DNA from: Chloroflexota bacterium
GTDB taxonomy: Bacteria; Chloroflexota; Dehalococcoidia; Lucifugimonadales; VGZR01
Length of the DNA: 22,490 nt
Assembly: GCA_027625225.1 (NCBI GenBank)
Contig: JAQBWG010000005.1
Coordinates: 1 to 22,490, forward strand
Direction: 5' to 3'
The notes under the pieces were generated by a model that had not been told where the DNA came from, searched no databases, and saw only the letters and a program-made list of their open reading frames with translations. The position numbers were made by a program, and so were the translations under genes. Positions 1 to 7,626 of the stretch are shown in pieces (the stretch's first letter is position 1; each line of letters starts with the position of its first letter).

Positions 1-1227
1 GCCCTCGTTCATCATGCCCACATAGAAGGCATTCAGTTTGGTCTTGTCGGCCTTCAAAGAGGTGCGGTAGTCGATGACTTCAGTGTCGGTGAAGTGGATG
101 CCGAACAGGGAGCCGATGCCGGTGACCTGCACAGGAACATCAAGTTCGTCGAACACGGCGCGGAGTTTCGCCCGCAGCGAGTCGCCGAGGGCGTTCATGC
201 GCTTGTAGACTTCGGGCGTGAGCTGAGCCATGGTCGCCTCGCCCGCAGCCATGGTCATGGGGTTGGCGTTGAAGGTGCCGGCGTGGGATATGGCTGCACC
301 CTTCTGGTTATCGTACAACTCCATGATATCGTCGCGGCCGCCCCATGCACCGACGGGAAGCCCGCCGCCGATAATCTTGCCAAAGCAGGTCACGTCGGGG
401 ATGACACCAAAAATCTCCTGCGCACCGCCCGGGGCCAACCGAAAGCTTTGCACTTCGTCGAAGATGAGCACGATGCCAAGCTCGGTGGTGAGCTTGCGCA
501 TGCCTTTGAGAAAATCTATGTTGCCGATGATGTACCCGACGTTGGAAAGCACCGGCTCCATGATGACACAGGCCAGTTCGTCCTTGTGGCGCCGGATGAT
601 TTCTTCAGACTCTTTAAGGTTGTTGTAGGGAAGAATCACCACGCCATTGGTGACCTCGGCAGGCTGACCCGGCCATTCGGGCACGGGGTTGTAGCCGTTG
701 GGGTCGAGCTTGCTGGCGGGAGGATTCACGCTGACGGAGACCTCTTCCGAGTTGCCGTGGTAGCCTCCCTCGAACTTGGCGTACTTGGGCTTGCCGGTGA
801 ACGCCCGGGCCATGCGGATGGCGTTCATGGTGCCCTCGGTGCCGGAATTGGTGAAGCGAACTTTATCCAGCGACGGCACCTGTTCAACCAGGCGTTTAGC
901 CAATCGCACCTGTACGTCGGTGGGCGCGCTGTAACTCATGCCCTTGTCGGCCTGCTCGTGAACAGCCTTCAGTACTTTAGGGTTGGCGTGACCGACGATG
1001 TAGGTCGTCGCGTTAATCATGAAGTCGAGATACTTGTTGCCGTCAATATCGTGAACGTAGTGCCCTTCCGCGTGGTCAACAAAGAAGGGGTAAGGGTCGA
1101 AGTAGGCGGTCGCGCGTGAGCTACCACCGGGCAGATATTTCGCGGCCTCGTCTTGCTTGATTTTAGACTTGGGCCGTTTGGCAGCGTACGCCTTGCGTTC
1201 CTGGTTTAACGTTTCCTGGATGCTCAT
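1..1227 (-). CDS. Class-III PLP aminotransferase, GSA-aminomutase-like (3' end cut by window edge)
   Basis: Reading leftwards from the ATG at 1227, the frame stays open for 409 codons to the window edge, so the C-terminus is missing. Visible motifs are those of class-III (subgroup II) PLP aminotransferases close to glutamate-1-semialdehyde 2,1-aminomutase: NSGTEGTMNAIRMAR near residue 128 (phosphate-binding region), EP at 224-225, FDEV with the pyridine-N aspartate near 257, and CFGKIIGGGLPVGAWGG with the Schiff-base lysine near 284. An AGAGGAGA ribosome site lies about 7 bases before the ATG. It is the second gene of an apparent operon behind the SDR (78-base gap), with a possible -10 box of its own in that gap. 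Whether it is true HemL or a relative acting on another amino acid or amine cannot be decided here. A second paralogue lies at 17260. Such enzymes paired with an SDR often belong to small-molecule catabolism, which is inference. Confidence 0.88.
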   Translation of the reverse strand, partial: MSIQETLNQERKAYAAKRPKSKIKQDEAAKYLPGGSSRATAYFDPYPFFVDHAEGHYVHDIDGNKYLDFMINATTYIVGHANPKVLKAVHEQADKGMSYSAPTDVQVRLAKRLVEQVPSLDKVRFTNSGTEGTMNAIRMARAFTGKPKYAKFEGGYHGNSEEVSVSVNPPASKLDPNGYNPVPEWPGQPAEVTNGVVILPYNNLKESEEIIRRHKDELACVIMEPVLSNVGYIIGNIDFLKGMRKLTTELGIVLIFDEVQSFRLAPGGAQEIFGVIPDVTCFGKIIGGGLPVGAWGGRDDIMELYDNQKGAAISHAGTFNANPMTMAAGEATMAQLTPEVYKRMNALGDSLRAKLRAVFDELDVPVQVTGIGSLFGIHFTDTEVIDYRTSLKADKTKLNAFYVGMMNEG

Positions 1228-1261
1228 AGTCTTCTCCTCTAGATGGCCTGATTCGCAGGTC

Positions 1262-1267
1262 ATTATA
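1262..1267 (-). promoter_or_regulatory. Possible internal -10 box (TATAAT) before the aminotransferase
   Basis: In the 78-base gap between the SDR stop and the aminotransferase ATG the minus strand reads GATATAATGAC, a perfect TATAAT about 35 bases upstream of the start. The -35 region at 17-18 bases spacing is poor (TTAGCT at best). It may give the aminotransferase some transcription independent of the SDR promoter. Confidence 0.35.
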
Positions 1268-1305
1268 TCTGTCGTTGGGCTGAACAGCTAATAGTTTTTG
1301 AGGAT

Positions 1306-2061
1306 CTACTGTGCGGTGATGCCACCGTCTATCACCAGCTCGGTGCCGGTGATGTAACTCGACTCGTCAGACGCCAGGAACAGCCCTCCCCAGGCGATGT
1401 GCTCCGGCGTGGCTATCCATCCAAGGGGTGTCCGGTCGATGAGTTTCTTGCGTTCCACTGGGTCGTGAACGAGTGAAACGGCTTGGGGGGTATCGATAAA
1501 TCCAGGGTGTAGCGAGTTCACGCGGATGTTTTCTTTCGCGTACTGGATGGCCGCGGCCTTGGAGAATATACGCACCGCACCTTTGGAAGCAGGGTATGCC
1601 GCGCCGCTGTCTGTACCGACTAGGCCGTAGATGGAAGATACGTTGATGATGGAGCCGCCGCCGACCTTACGCATTTCGGGAATGGCGTGTTTGGTGCCCA
1701 AAAATACGCCTGTCGAGTTGACGGCCATAACCTGGTCCCAGTCTTTTTCGAGATACTCGTGCAAGGGCGCGAAGCCACCGCCAACACCCGCGTTGTTCAC
1801 CAGTACATCAAGTTTGCCGTACTGCTTTACCGTTGCAGCGATAACCGACTGCCATTCCTTTTCGTTTGTAACATCGAGGTGCATGTAGACGGCCTCGCCG
1901 CCATCTTTCTTGACTTCCTGAACGACTTGCTTACCCATATCGTCCTGAACATCGGCCGATACGACTCGTGCTCCTTCCTTTGTGAATAACCGGACATAGG
2001 CGACGCCCATACCGCTGGCGCCACCGGTGATGATTGCAACTTTGCCCTTAAGTCTATCCAT
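1306..2061 (-). CDS. Short-chain dehydrogenase/reductase (classical SDR, NAD-preferring)
   Basis: A 251-residue classical SDR of normal family length. Visible are the Rossmann glycine motif TGGASGMG (12-19), an aspartate at 37 at the end of the second strand (which favours NAD over NADP), NNAG (89-92), Asn115, Ser143, and the YPASK catalytic pair Tyr156/Lys160, giving a complete N-S-Y-K tetrad. The C-terminus ITGTELVIDGG is the usual end of 3-oxoacyl-ACP reductase / 3-hydroxyacyl or sugar-alcohol dehydrogenase relatives. It is a cytoplasmic oxidoreductase with unknown substrate. A GGAGA lies about 12 bases before the ATG, which is rather far. It heads a two-gene operon with the downstream aminotransferase and has a strong divergent promoter facing the sigma-factor gene. 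It is too divergent in role to be called FabG from sequence alone. Confidence 0.9.
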   Translation of the reverse strand: MDRLKGKVAIITGGASGMGVAYVRLFTKEGARVVSADVQDDMGKQVVQEVKKDGGEAVYMHLDVTNEKEWQSVIAATVKQYGKLDVLVNNAGVGGGFAPLHEYLEKDWDQVMAVNSTGVFLGTKHAIPEMRKVGGGSIINVSSIYGLVGTDSGAAYPASKGAVRIFSKAAAIQYAKENIRVNSLHPGFIDTPQAVSLVHDPVERKKLIDRTPLGWIATPEHIAWGGLFLASDESSYITGTELVIDGGITAQ

Positions 2062-2105
2062 TGGCGGGTACTTTTCTCCAAACTGATTCGATAAAGACCT
2101 GCGCG

Positions 2106-2134
2106 AGTGTATCCCCGCCGTAATAAGCTGTCAA
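2106..2134 (-). promoter_or_regulatory. Promoter of the SDR-aminotransferase operon (TTGACA-N17-TACACT)
   Basis: On the minus strand a perfect -35 TTGACA (2129-2134) is followed after 17 bases by TACACT (2106-2111). The transcript would begin near 2099 and leave a leader of about 38 bases. The same -35/spacer/-10 combination occurs before the mutase operon and, with one base changed, before the histidine kinase. Confidence 0.72.
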
Positions 2135-2151
2135 ACAGGCCCTAAGGTATA

Positions 2152-2823
2152 ATGGGCGACCACTATAGAACGGATTGGAAATCTGTGAAAGACCGACCCC
2201 ACGTAGAAGTTGATGGAGGAGGTAAGAAGATTACCCGGTCAAGGAAATCTTCAGACCCTTCTGAAGTGAGTGACGAAGAGTTGCTCAGCCTTATTGTGGA
2301 AAAAGATAAGGAGGCGCTGGGAAAACTCTACGAGCGGTATAGCACCCAGGTGTATTCGCTGGCGTTGCACATCTTGAGAGACCCAGGACTGGCTGAAGAA
2401 GCGGCCCAAGACACATTCTTCAATGTGTGGCGCAGGGCGATGAGTTTTCGGAGCAGTCGGGGTACTGTCGCAGCATGGCTCTTCAGCATTCTGCATCACC
2501 GGGCGATAGACGAGATACGCCGACGGAAACGACGGGACGATCATCGGTCTGACAAGGACCCGATGACGCTGGATACCCCAGCAGACAATACGACCGACCC
2601 GGTTCGGTATACCTCGGCGCAGTTTGACCGAGCATTTGTGAAGGATGCGTTGAGGGTACTACGACCGGAGCAACGGGAAATCGTGGAGTTGGCCTACTAT
2701 GGCGGACTGACGCATACGGAGATATCGGAACGGTTGAATCAGCCGTTGGGTACGGTGAAAACGAGGATGCGGTTGGCGTTAAGGAAGTTAAGAGAAACAA
2801 TAGAGCCCGGGGCTCTGGGGTAG
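2152..2823 (+). CDS. ECF-type RNA polymerase sigma factor
   Basis: Up to 223 residues. Sigma region 2 spans about 41-125 (DEELLSLIVEKDKEALGKLY start, AAQDTFFNVW core-binding segment, ILHHRAIDEIRRRKRR -10 recognition helix). Region 4 spans about 160-215 (LRPEQREIVELAYYGGLTHTE, then ISERLNQPLGTVKTRMRLAL as the helix-turn-helix). There is no region 3 or 1.1, so it is an ECF factor of the SigK-like group. It is followed after five bases by an RskA-type anti-sigma gene, which should hold it inactive at the membrane until a signal. The start is uncertain. The first ATG (2152) overlaps a TATAAT (2148-2153), has no good ribosome site, and region 2 only begins at about residue 41. GTG at 2185 or a start just after the GGAGGAGGT at 2215-2223 are alternatives. 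The 40-residue basic N-terminus may therefore be partly untranslated. Confidence 0.93.
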   Translation: MGDHYRTDWKSVKDRPHVEVDGGGKKITRSRKSSDPSEVSDEELLSLIVEKDKEALGKLYERYSTQVYSLALHILRDPGLAEEAAQDTFFNVWRRAMSFRSSRGTVAAWLFSILHHRAIDEIRRRKRRDDHRSDKDPMTLDTPADNTTDPVRYTSAQFDRAFVKDALRVLRPEQREIVELAYYGGLTHTEISERLNQPLGTVKTRMRLALRKLRETIEPGALG

Positions 2824-2828
2824 GGAAG

Positions 2829-3791
2829 ATGGATTGTAGGGAAACGGAAGATTTATACGGAGCATATGTATTAGGCGCTCTCGGAAAACGGGAGCGCGAA
2901 AAGGTTGCGGCGCATCTGGACAAGTGTGCTTCGTGCAGCCTTGAACTGCGCGCAGATACGCATGTGGTGTCAGGCTTAGCGCAGGCTGTACCTCAAGTCA
3001 CGGCGCCTCGAACGCTGAAGACCAGCCTGATGGCCCGAATCGAGGCAGAGTCGGGTCCTGGTCTCGGAGAGACAATCGCAAACGCAATCCGCAGCCTGGG
3101 CAATACACTGGTTAGGCCGTCGTGGACGATGGCCGGTGCTTATGCCGGTGCCACTGCTGCAATCGCCATTGCGGTCGTAAGCATGGTGTGGCTTAACGAC
3201 GTGGCTGGTGATACCCAAGTGCTGCAGCAGCAAGCGGATGCCCGCGCTCAGGACGAGGCAGTGGCTATGGCCAATGTTGAGAACCGGCTGGATGAAATGG
3301 CGAACAAGGTCGAAACGGTCGCCAACGTGGGTACGCGCATTGACGCTGTAATCGCCGAGCAGTCTGCCTTGGCGAGCCGAGTACAGACGGTTGCCACGTA
3401 CGGCTCGGACATGATGGACATGGTGAAGGACACCCGATACCTCACGTATATGGCCGCCACACCAGACACGGCAGTCAATATGATTTCTTCGGGCGAAGCT
3501 ACCGGCCAGGCACACGGCATGATGCTGATCGCTCCAAGTCGCACGTGGGGGCTACTGGCCGTTCTTGAGTTGCCTCCATTACCTGAAGGCAAGGTGTACC
3601 AGGCATGGCTAATTGACGGGGGCACGATTGTAGATGCCGGTATATTCCTTGTTGATGAGACCGGGTATGGGCAGGTTGTCGTGCAATTTCCCGACAATCC
3701 AGACCTGTATGACAACGTAGGTATCACTATCGAGCCCGAGGGTGGCAGCCCGTTCCCCACCAGCGACACCGTCCTTCTCGGAGACTTCTAA
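2829..3791 (+). CDS. Membrane anti-sigma factor, RskA family (zinc-finger N-terminus, RskA outer domain)
   Basis: A 320-residue single-pass membrane protein that should bind and silence the sigma factor encoded just upstream (5-base gap, probably translationally coupled). Cytoplasmic part 1-97 contains the anti-sigma zinc motif H29xxxC33xxC36. A hydrophobic segment at about 99-121 is the transmembrane helix. Residues about 125-195 look coiled-coil (heptad-like, many A/E/R/V). Residues 205-320 match the RskA C-terminal domain, with the typical GLLAVLELPPLPEGKVYQAW start and the closing IEPEGGSPFPTS. RskA-type factors are usually inactivated by regulated proteolysis or redox signals at the outer domain. 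No such protease is in the window. The next gene carries a related outer domain. The coiled-coil between membrane and outer domain is longer than in mycobacterial RskA and may act as a stalk or oligomerise. Confidence 0.92.
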   Translation: MDCRETEDLYGAYVLGALGKREREKVAAHLDKCASCSLELRADTHVVSGLAQAVPQVTAPRTLKTSLMARIEAESGPGLGETIANAIRSLGNTLVRPSWTMAGAYAGATAAIAIAVVSMVWLNDVAGDTQVLQQQADARAQDEAVAMANVENRLDEMANKVETVANVGTRIDAVIAEQSALASRVQTVATYGSDMMDMVKDTRYLTYMAATPDTAVNMISSGEATGQAHGMMLIAPSRTWGLLAVLELPPLPEGKVYQAWLIDGGTIVDAGIFLVDETGYGQVVVQFPDNPDLYDNVGITIEPEGGSPFPTSDTVLLGDF

Positions 3792-3805
3792 GACTTTTCT
3801 TAGAA
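3786..3805. other. Perfect 8-bp stem-loop at the anti-sigma stop codon
   Basis: TTCTAAGA - CTTT - TCTTAGAA forms an 8-bp perfect stem with a 4-base loop and contains the TAA stop of the anti-sigma gene. It is A/T-rich and lacks a following T-run on either strand, so it is not a standard terminator. It could slow or attenuate read-through into the LPXTG gene, or be chance. Confidence 0.35.
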
Positions 3806-3927
3806 AAGCCCTCACTTCTCCTATGTGGCTGACTAGGCCCTGTGCTAGAGTGCTTTTGATGGCGGCGCAGCGATTCAAGGCTGCGGCATCATTCCAACTC
3901 AATGCGCAGGGAGGAACCCTTCATCCG

Positions 3928-5076
3928 ATGTCAAAGGCCCGCATCGTCATATTGACGGCGCTCGTTCTGCTCCTCTTTACCCAGGTTCTGTCGGTATCTG
4001 CACAAACTGAGGAAGATGAGACCGCGGTAAGAAATCTCGCGATTATCAGCGACGGCGAGCATCCGGGCGACACGATTACGTATACCCTGGTGGGTGTCGA
4101 GCAGCCGGGAGCGGGACGCGTTCTACAGGGCTGGCTGGTCACTGACAACGGAGTAGCGAGGCTAAGCACCGGCACGATGACAGTTGGCGCATCAGGAACG
4201 CTCAACCACACGTATGTGTCACCAACGGGCGAGAATCTTCTCCAACGCTACAGCAAGATTGAGATAACGCTGGAACCGGTGCCTGACCCGTCACCTAATA
4301 GCCCATCGAAACAGGCCATCTGGAGTGCGAAAATCCCCTTCCAGGCAGTTAATGACGTCCGAAGTCTTTTAGATAGTTGGTCTACTCTCAGCGAAAACGG
4401 TTCGCTCATAGGTCTTCGTAAAGAACTTGCAATCGCCCTTTCTGAGGCCCAGTTAGCGCAAACGTCAACGACGCTGGAAGAACTGCAAGACCATATCCAA
4501 AAGGCCATCAACGTCATAGAGGGCAGCGGCGGAACGAACTACTCGCCAGAGGCCAACGACTCCGGTGACGGCGTTGGTGTGCTTACCTATGCCGCGACCA
4601 GCCGTTCCCACGCAGTGACCGCAGCCGCCGATGCTCCGGATAATCCCGAGGCGGTGATGCACGGGGCCGGAATTCAGACTACTATTTCGAACGTTGACGG
4701 CTGGGTTCGCGAGGCCAGAGACCAGGCGTTGGTGGTTTTGGTCACAGACGAACTGGTTGCGGCGAAGATTCAGACCACGCCCATGATTGGTTTACTGAAC
4801 GGCGCGCTTAACGGGATTGACACCGATGGCGACAGCGTTATCCGGGCTACACCGGGAGAAGGAGGCGCAGCGCAGGCGTATCGCGAGGCGCAGTTTATGG
4901 CAACGCTGGTATTCCAGCCAGGCGGATTGCCCAGGCCCATCGACCTTGGACCGGGGTTGCCGAGTACCGGCGACTCAACGCTAGCGATGCTTCCGCTCGC
5001 CGGACTGGCAATCGCAGGCATACTCACCGGCCTAGGCACATTCTTTTTGATACGAAAGCGCCGCGCGTTCAGTTAA
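3928..5076 (+). CDS. Exported surface protein with RskA-like domain and LPXTG-type sorting tail
   Basis: Chosen start is the ATG at 3928 (382 residues), because it begins a clean signal peptide (MSKARIVILTALVLLLF..., cleavage probably after VSA near 25) behind a GGGAGGA. The frame is open further upstream to 3742 but that part overlaps the anti-sigma gene. Residues about 32-125 resemble the RskA outer domain: LQGWLV, then a strand-rich stretch, then NLLQRYSKIEITLEPVPD and SPNSPS, parallel to the YQAWLI...IEPEGGSPFPTS region of the neighbouring anti-sigma factor. Residues about 130-200 are helical. The C-terminus has LPSTG (344-348), a hydrophobic helix and a basic RKRR tail, the three-part signal for sortase anchoring. 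No sortase gene is in the window. The protein probably sits outside the membrane or on the wall and may be a target or sensor partner of the sigma/anti-sigma pair (inference). Confidence 0.85.
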   Translation: MSKARIVILTALVLLLFTQVLSVSAQTEEDETAVRNLAIISDGEHPGDTITYTLVGVEQPGAGRVLQGWLVTDNGVARLSTGTMTVGASGTLNHTYVSPTGENLLQRYSKIEITLEPVPDPSPNSPSKQAIWSAKIPFQAVNDVRSLLDSWSTLSENGSLIGLRKELAIALSEAQLAQTSTTLEELQDHIQKAINVIEGSGGTNYSPEANDSGDGVGVLTYAATSRSHAVTAAADAPDNPEAVMHGAGIQTTISNVDGWVREARDQALVVLVTDELVAAKIQTTPMIGLLNGALNGIDTDGDSVIRATPGEGGAAQAYREAQFMATLVFQPGGLPRPIDLGPGLPSTGDSTLAMLPLAGLAIAGILTGLGTFFLIRKRRAFS

Positions 5077-5119
5077 CGCCTCCGCCGAACCGGCTTTCCA
5101 ATCGTGCGTCTCACGCGGT

Positions 5120-5305
5120 ATGCTTCCGGCGATGGTTACCGAAAGCAAAGACAACAGCGTTTTGGAACGAAGCCGAACGGCTAAATCCGACTTCGGGCAT
5201 CTGACCGGCCCTCCTTGCGATATCTGCGACACGCCTATGCTGGATATGCACTGTAAACTCAAGTGCCTGGCCTGCGGGTTTTTCAGAGACTGCTCCGACC
5301 CTTAA
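5120..5305 (+). CDS. Small zinc-ribbon protein
   Basis: A 61-residue protein whose second half has two cysteine knuckles, C33xxC36 and C49xxC52, plus H44/C45 and C58, within PMLDMHCKLKCLACGF and the closing RDCSDP. I recognise this HCKLxCxxCGxxRDCSD pattern as a recurrent small zinc-ribbon protein without assigned function. It probably binds one zinc ion; a nucleic-acid or protein-binding role is a guess. The start is uncertain: ATG 5120 has no ribosome site. ATG 5132 lies seven bases after TATGCT (5119-5124), which with TTTCCA at 5095-5100 could be a promoter giving a leaderless message. It stands alone between the LPXTG gene and the lipoprotein gene. Confidence 0.72.
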   Translation: MLPAMVTESKDNSVLERSRTAKSDFGHLTGPPCDICDTPMLDMHCKLKCLACGFFRDCSDP

Positions 5306-5349
5306 CCACCCGATAACCTCATGTAGTCGTCGCGTTCTATTCAGCGAAG

Positions 5350-5355
5350 TAGAAT
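5350..5355 (+). promoter_or_regulatory. -10 box (TAGAAT) six bases before the lipoprotein ATG
   Basis: TAGAAT matches the -10 consensus at 5 of 6 positions and is followed by exactly six bases and the ATG at 5362, so transcription would begin at or next to the start codon (leaderless message). The -35 region at 17 bases spacing (TCGTCG) is weak. CTATTC (5337-5342) and GAATAG (5352-5357) form a 6-bp inverted repeat around this box, a possible operator. Confidence 0.42.
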
Positions 5356-5361
5356 AGGTTC

Positions 5362-6093
5362 ATGTCACACCGCACATACATACTGCTGTCCATTGGTTTC
5401 GTTATCCTATTGTTAGCTGGGGCATGCGCCGACACGACACCCACGGCTACTTCCACATCAAGTATTCCTTCGCCGACGCCTACACCTATAACCATCGATG
5501 CCGTTCTGGCCGAGTCCGGACAAGCCATGGCTGACCTAGAGTCGTTTCACTTTCAAATGGCCCATGAGATAGGCAGTACGGAGTTCGTGCCCGGCCTGAA
5601 GGCCGACGATGTGTCTGGAGATGTACTAAGTCCCGACAGCCTATCTGCCGAGATGCGGGGTTTATTCGCGGGATTTGGGGTGAGGATCCGATTCATCGCC
5701 ATTGGCAATGACAACTTTATGACCAATCCCCTTTCCGGCACCTGGGACAGGATAGATACCGAGGTCACTCCTATCGGCTTCTTCAATCCACAGCAGGGCA
5801 TTTCGTCAATGATGGTGAAGGTGCAGGAGGCCACCTTCACCGAACCGCCCACCAGCAATTCCAAGGTGTATCGTATCCAAGGCTTTATGCCCGCCGAGGC
5901 GCTGAGTCCGTTGCTTGGTAATACGATTGCCGACAGCAGGGTGGCTGTAGAATTGGAAATCGACCGCTCGACCATGCGCCTGCTGAAGGCGACCTTTGAC
6001 GGCAAGGTCACGCCCACCGACCAGGGCGACACGCTGAGGGTGGTGACTCTATCCAAATTCGATGAACCGGTGACGATTGAGCCTCCCGAGTAA
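5362..6093 (+). CDS. LprG-like lipoprotein (LppX_LprAFG family)
   Basis: A 243-residue exported lipoprotein. The N-terminus is a hydrophobic signal (IGFVILLLAGAC) with the lipidated cysteine at 22, followed by a Thr/Pro/Ser-rich linker to about residue 45. The mature part shows the LppX_LprAFG pattern: a first helix ending in LESFHFQM, NPLSGTWDRID, GFFNPQQG, and alternating strands with VAVELEIDRSTMRLLKATFDG. Members of this fold have a large hydrophobic cavity; mycobacterial LprG carries triacylated lipids and works with the MFS exporter P55. Here the stop codon lies inside the start of a 14-helix MFS gene, the same arrangement. Lipid transfer from the exporter to the outside is the likely role (inference from family and synteny). 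No ribosome site is visible; the -10 box right before the ATG suggests a leaderless start. A second family member is at 11718-12572. Confidence 0.82.
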   Translation: MSHRTYILLSIGFVILLLAGACADTTPTATSTSSIPSPTPTPITIDAVLAESGQAMADLESFHFQMAHEIGSTEFVPGLKADDVSGDVLSPDSLSAEMRGLFAGFGVRIRFIAIGNDNFMTNPLSGTWDRIDTEVTPIGFFNPQQGISSMMVKVQEATFTEPPTSNSKVYRIQGFMPAEALSPLLGNTIADSRVAVELEIDRSTMRLLKATFDGKVTPTDQGDTLRVVTLSKFDEPVTIEPPE

Positions 6094-7576
6094 CAATCCG
6101 GCCATAAAGCGCGGATTCTCACCGTATCTTGCCCTCATACCTATCTGTCTCGGTGTCTTTGTAGCAGCGGACGACCAGACGGTCGTCGTGACCATATTGC
6201 CTCAAATCATGCAAGACATGCGTGTGCCCATCAGCGAACTGGACACCGTGTCGTGGACTATCACCGCCTACCTGCTCGGATACGTTGCGGCTATGCCACT
6301 CATCGGCCGGTTGTCCGATGTATGGGGGCACCGCCGATTGTTCGTACTATCCATGCTGTTATTCATGGCCGGATCTGTGGCGACCGCCCTTGCTCCGAAC
6401 CTGTCCACGCTTATCGGGATGCGGGTCGTACAGGCGGTGGGCGCCGGTGCACTCATCCCCATATCCATCGCTTTCGCAGGCGATCTTTTCCCGGCAGGTA
6501 AGCGGGGTATCGCTCTCGGTCTTATCGGTGCGGCCGCAGAGGCGGGCGGCGTCATCGGGCCCCTATGGGGGGGGATCGTCGTGCGCTATCTGGACTGGCG
6601 ATGGGTGTTCTGGATGAACATACCACTTGGGGCTGTGGTTATCGTAGGAATTCTATTCATGCTGGCTCGCAGCCCGCGGCACAGCGCCAAGTTGGATTAT
6701 CTCAGTGGCGCACTGGTTGCCATTGCTTTGTCCGCGCTCACACTCGGCCTTGCCCGCATCGGCGGGCCGGACGCGCTTATGGGCGTGTATCTCGCCGGTT
6801 CAGTCGCTGCGCTCGTCCTGCTGGTGCTCCGCCAACGTAGCTCCAGCGACCCGCTGTTCCCACATGGCATGTTCACTCACATCGCCGTCAAGGCCGCCAA
6901 CAGCGCCCACCTTCTTGTGGGCGGCGCGCTCATCATCGGCATGATTACCGTCCCTCTCATGGCTAACACTGTCCTAGGGTTGTCGCCGTTGGAGGGCGGA
7001 CTGCGCCTCATGCGCATGACCGCCGCCATTCCCTTCGGTGCCGTTCTCGGCGGATGGACGGCGCAGCGGATGGACTATCGCATCCCCACCGTATTAGGCC
7101 TTGTGCTTATTGCACTGGGATTTTTCTTCATGAGTACCTGGGATGTGGACATCAGTGAGCCGTCGCTAACCATCCATCTCGCACTGGCCGGATTCGGGTT
7201 CGGCCTACTCATCGCACCCATCGCCCTGGCTGCCACCGAGCCGGTCTCAGAGGGTGTGCGCGGTGCCGCTGCAGGCGTAGTGACGGCCATGCGCATGGTG
7301 GGTATGACGTTCGGCATCGCCGCACTCACCGCATGGGGTTCGGGGCGCTTCGTCAATCTTATCGCCGGAATTCCTCTGCCGCTACAAGCCGCAGGCGAGT
7401 CTGCCGCTGACTACCAAGCCCGTCTTGCTGTCTATCAAACGCAGGTTTCCGATATCGGAGTGTCTTTATTCTCCAACTTCTTCCTCATCGCTATGGTCGT
7501 CGCCGCCATCGCCATCATCCCTGCGCTATTCATGGCGTGGAATCATCATCGCCAGAGTCGTGAATCGCAGGTTTGA
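6077..7576 (+). CDS. MFS exporter, DHA2 (14-helix) family, P55-like
   Basis: 499 residues from a TTG start that overlaps the lipoprotein gene by 17 bases. The first in-frame ATG would lose the first helix, so the TTG is preferred. About 14 hydrophobic helices can be counted. VAADDQTVVVTILPQI in helix 1 is the D1-type motif of drug:H+ antiporters, and GRLSDVWGHRR between helices 2 and 3 is MFS motif A. GLIGAAAEAGGVIGPLWGG in helix 5 is motif C, the antiporter signature. The family is proton-driven export from the cytoplasmic membrane. Because it is coupled to an LprG-like lipoprotein, lipid or lipophilic-compound export like mycobacterial Rv1410c/P55 is more likely than simple drug efflux, but drug efflux is possible too. 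Ends four bases into the next operon's -35 box. Confidence 0.9.
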   Translation: MSLPSNNPAIKRGFSPYLALIPICLGVFVAADDQTVVVTILPQIMQDMRVPISELDTVSWTITAYLLGYVAAMPLIGRLSDVWGHRRLFVLSMLLFMAGSVATALAPNLSTLIGMRVVQAVGAGALIPISIAFAGDLFPAGKRGIALGLIGAAAEAGGVIGPLWGGIVVRYLDWRWVFWMNIPLGAVVIVGILFMLARSPRHSAKLDYLSGALVAIALSALTLGLARIGGPDALMGVYLAGSVAALVLLVLRQRSSSDPLFPHGMFTHIAVKAANSAHLLVGGALIIGMITVPLMANTVLGLSPLEGGLRLMRMTAAIPFGAVLGGWTAQRMDYRIPTVLGLVLIALGFFFMSTWDVDISEPSLTIHLALAGFGFGLLIAPIALAATEPVSEGVRGAAAGVVTAMRMVGMTFGIAALTAWGSGRFVNLIAGIPLPLQAAGESAADYQARLAVYQTQVSDIGVSLFSNFFLIAMVVAAIAIIPALFMAWNHHRQSRESQV

Positions 7577-7601
7577 CACTCCACCACCGTTTCACTACAC
7601 T
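7573..7601 (+). promoter_or_regulatory. Promoter of the methylmalonyl-CoA mutase operon (TTGACA-N17-TACACT)
   Basis: A perfect -35 TTGACA (7573-7578), overlapping the MFS stop codon, is followed after 17 bases by TACACT (7596-7601). Transcription would begin near 7608, leaving a leader of about 19 bases before the GTG. It is identical in both boxes and spacing to the SDR promoter at 2106-2134. Confidence 0.72.
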
Positions 7602-7626
7602 CGCAGATAGAGCAGTCTAAGAACAC

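Noticed and set aside
94..1119. A long plus-strand open frame of 341 codons
   Set aside because: It is antisense to the aminotransferase, whose motifs (NSGTE, FDEV, PLP lysine) are clear on the minus strand; the plus-strand translation has no recognisable domain.
3742..3927. N-terminal extension of the LPXTG protein
   Set aside because: The extra 62 codons overlap the anti-sigma gene, and the signal peptide begins exactly at the ATG at 3928 behind a ribosome site.
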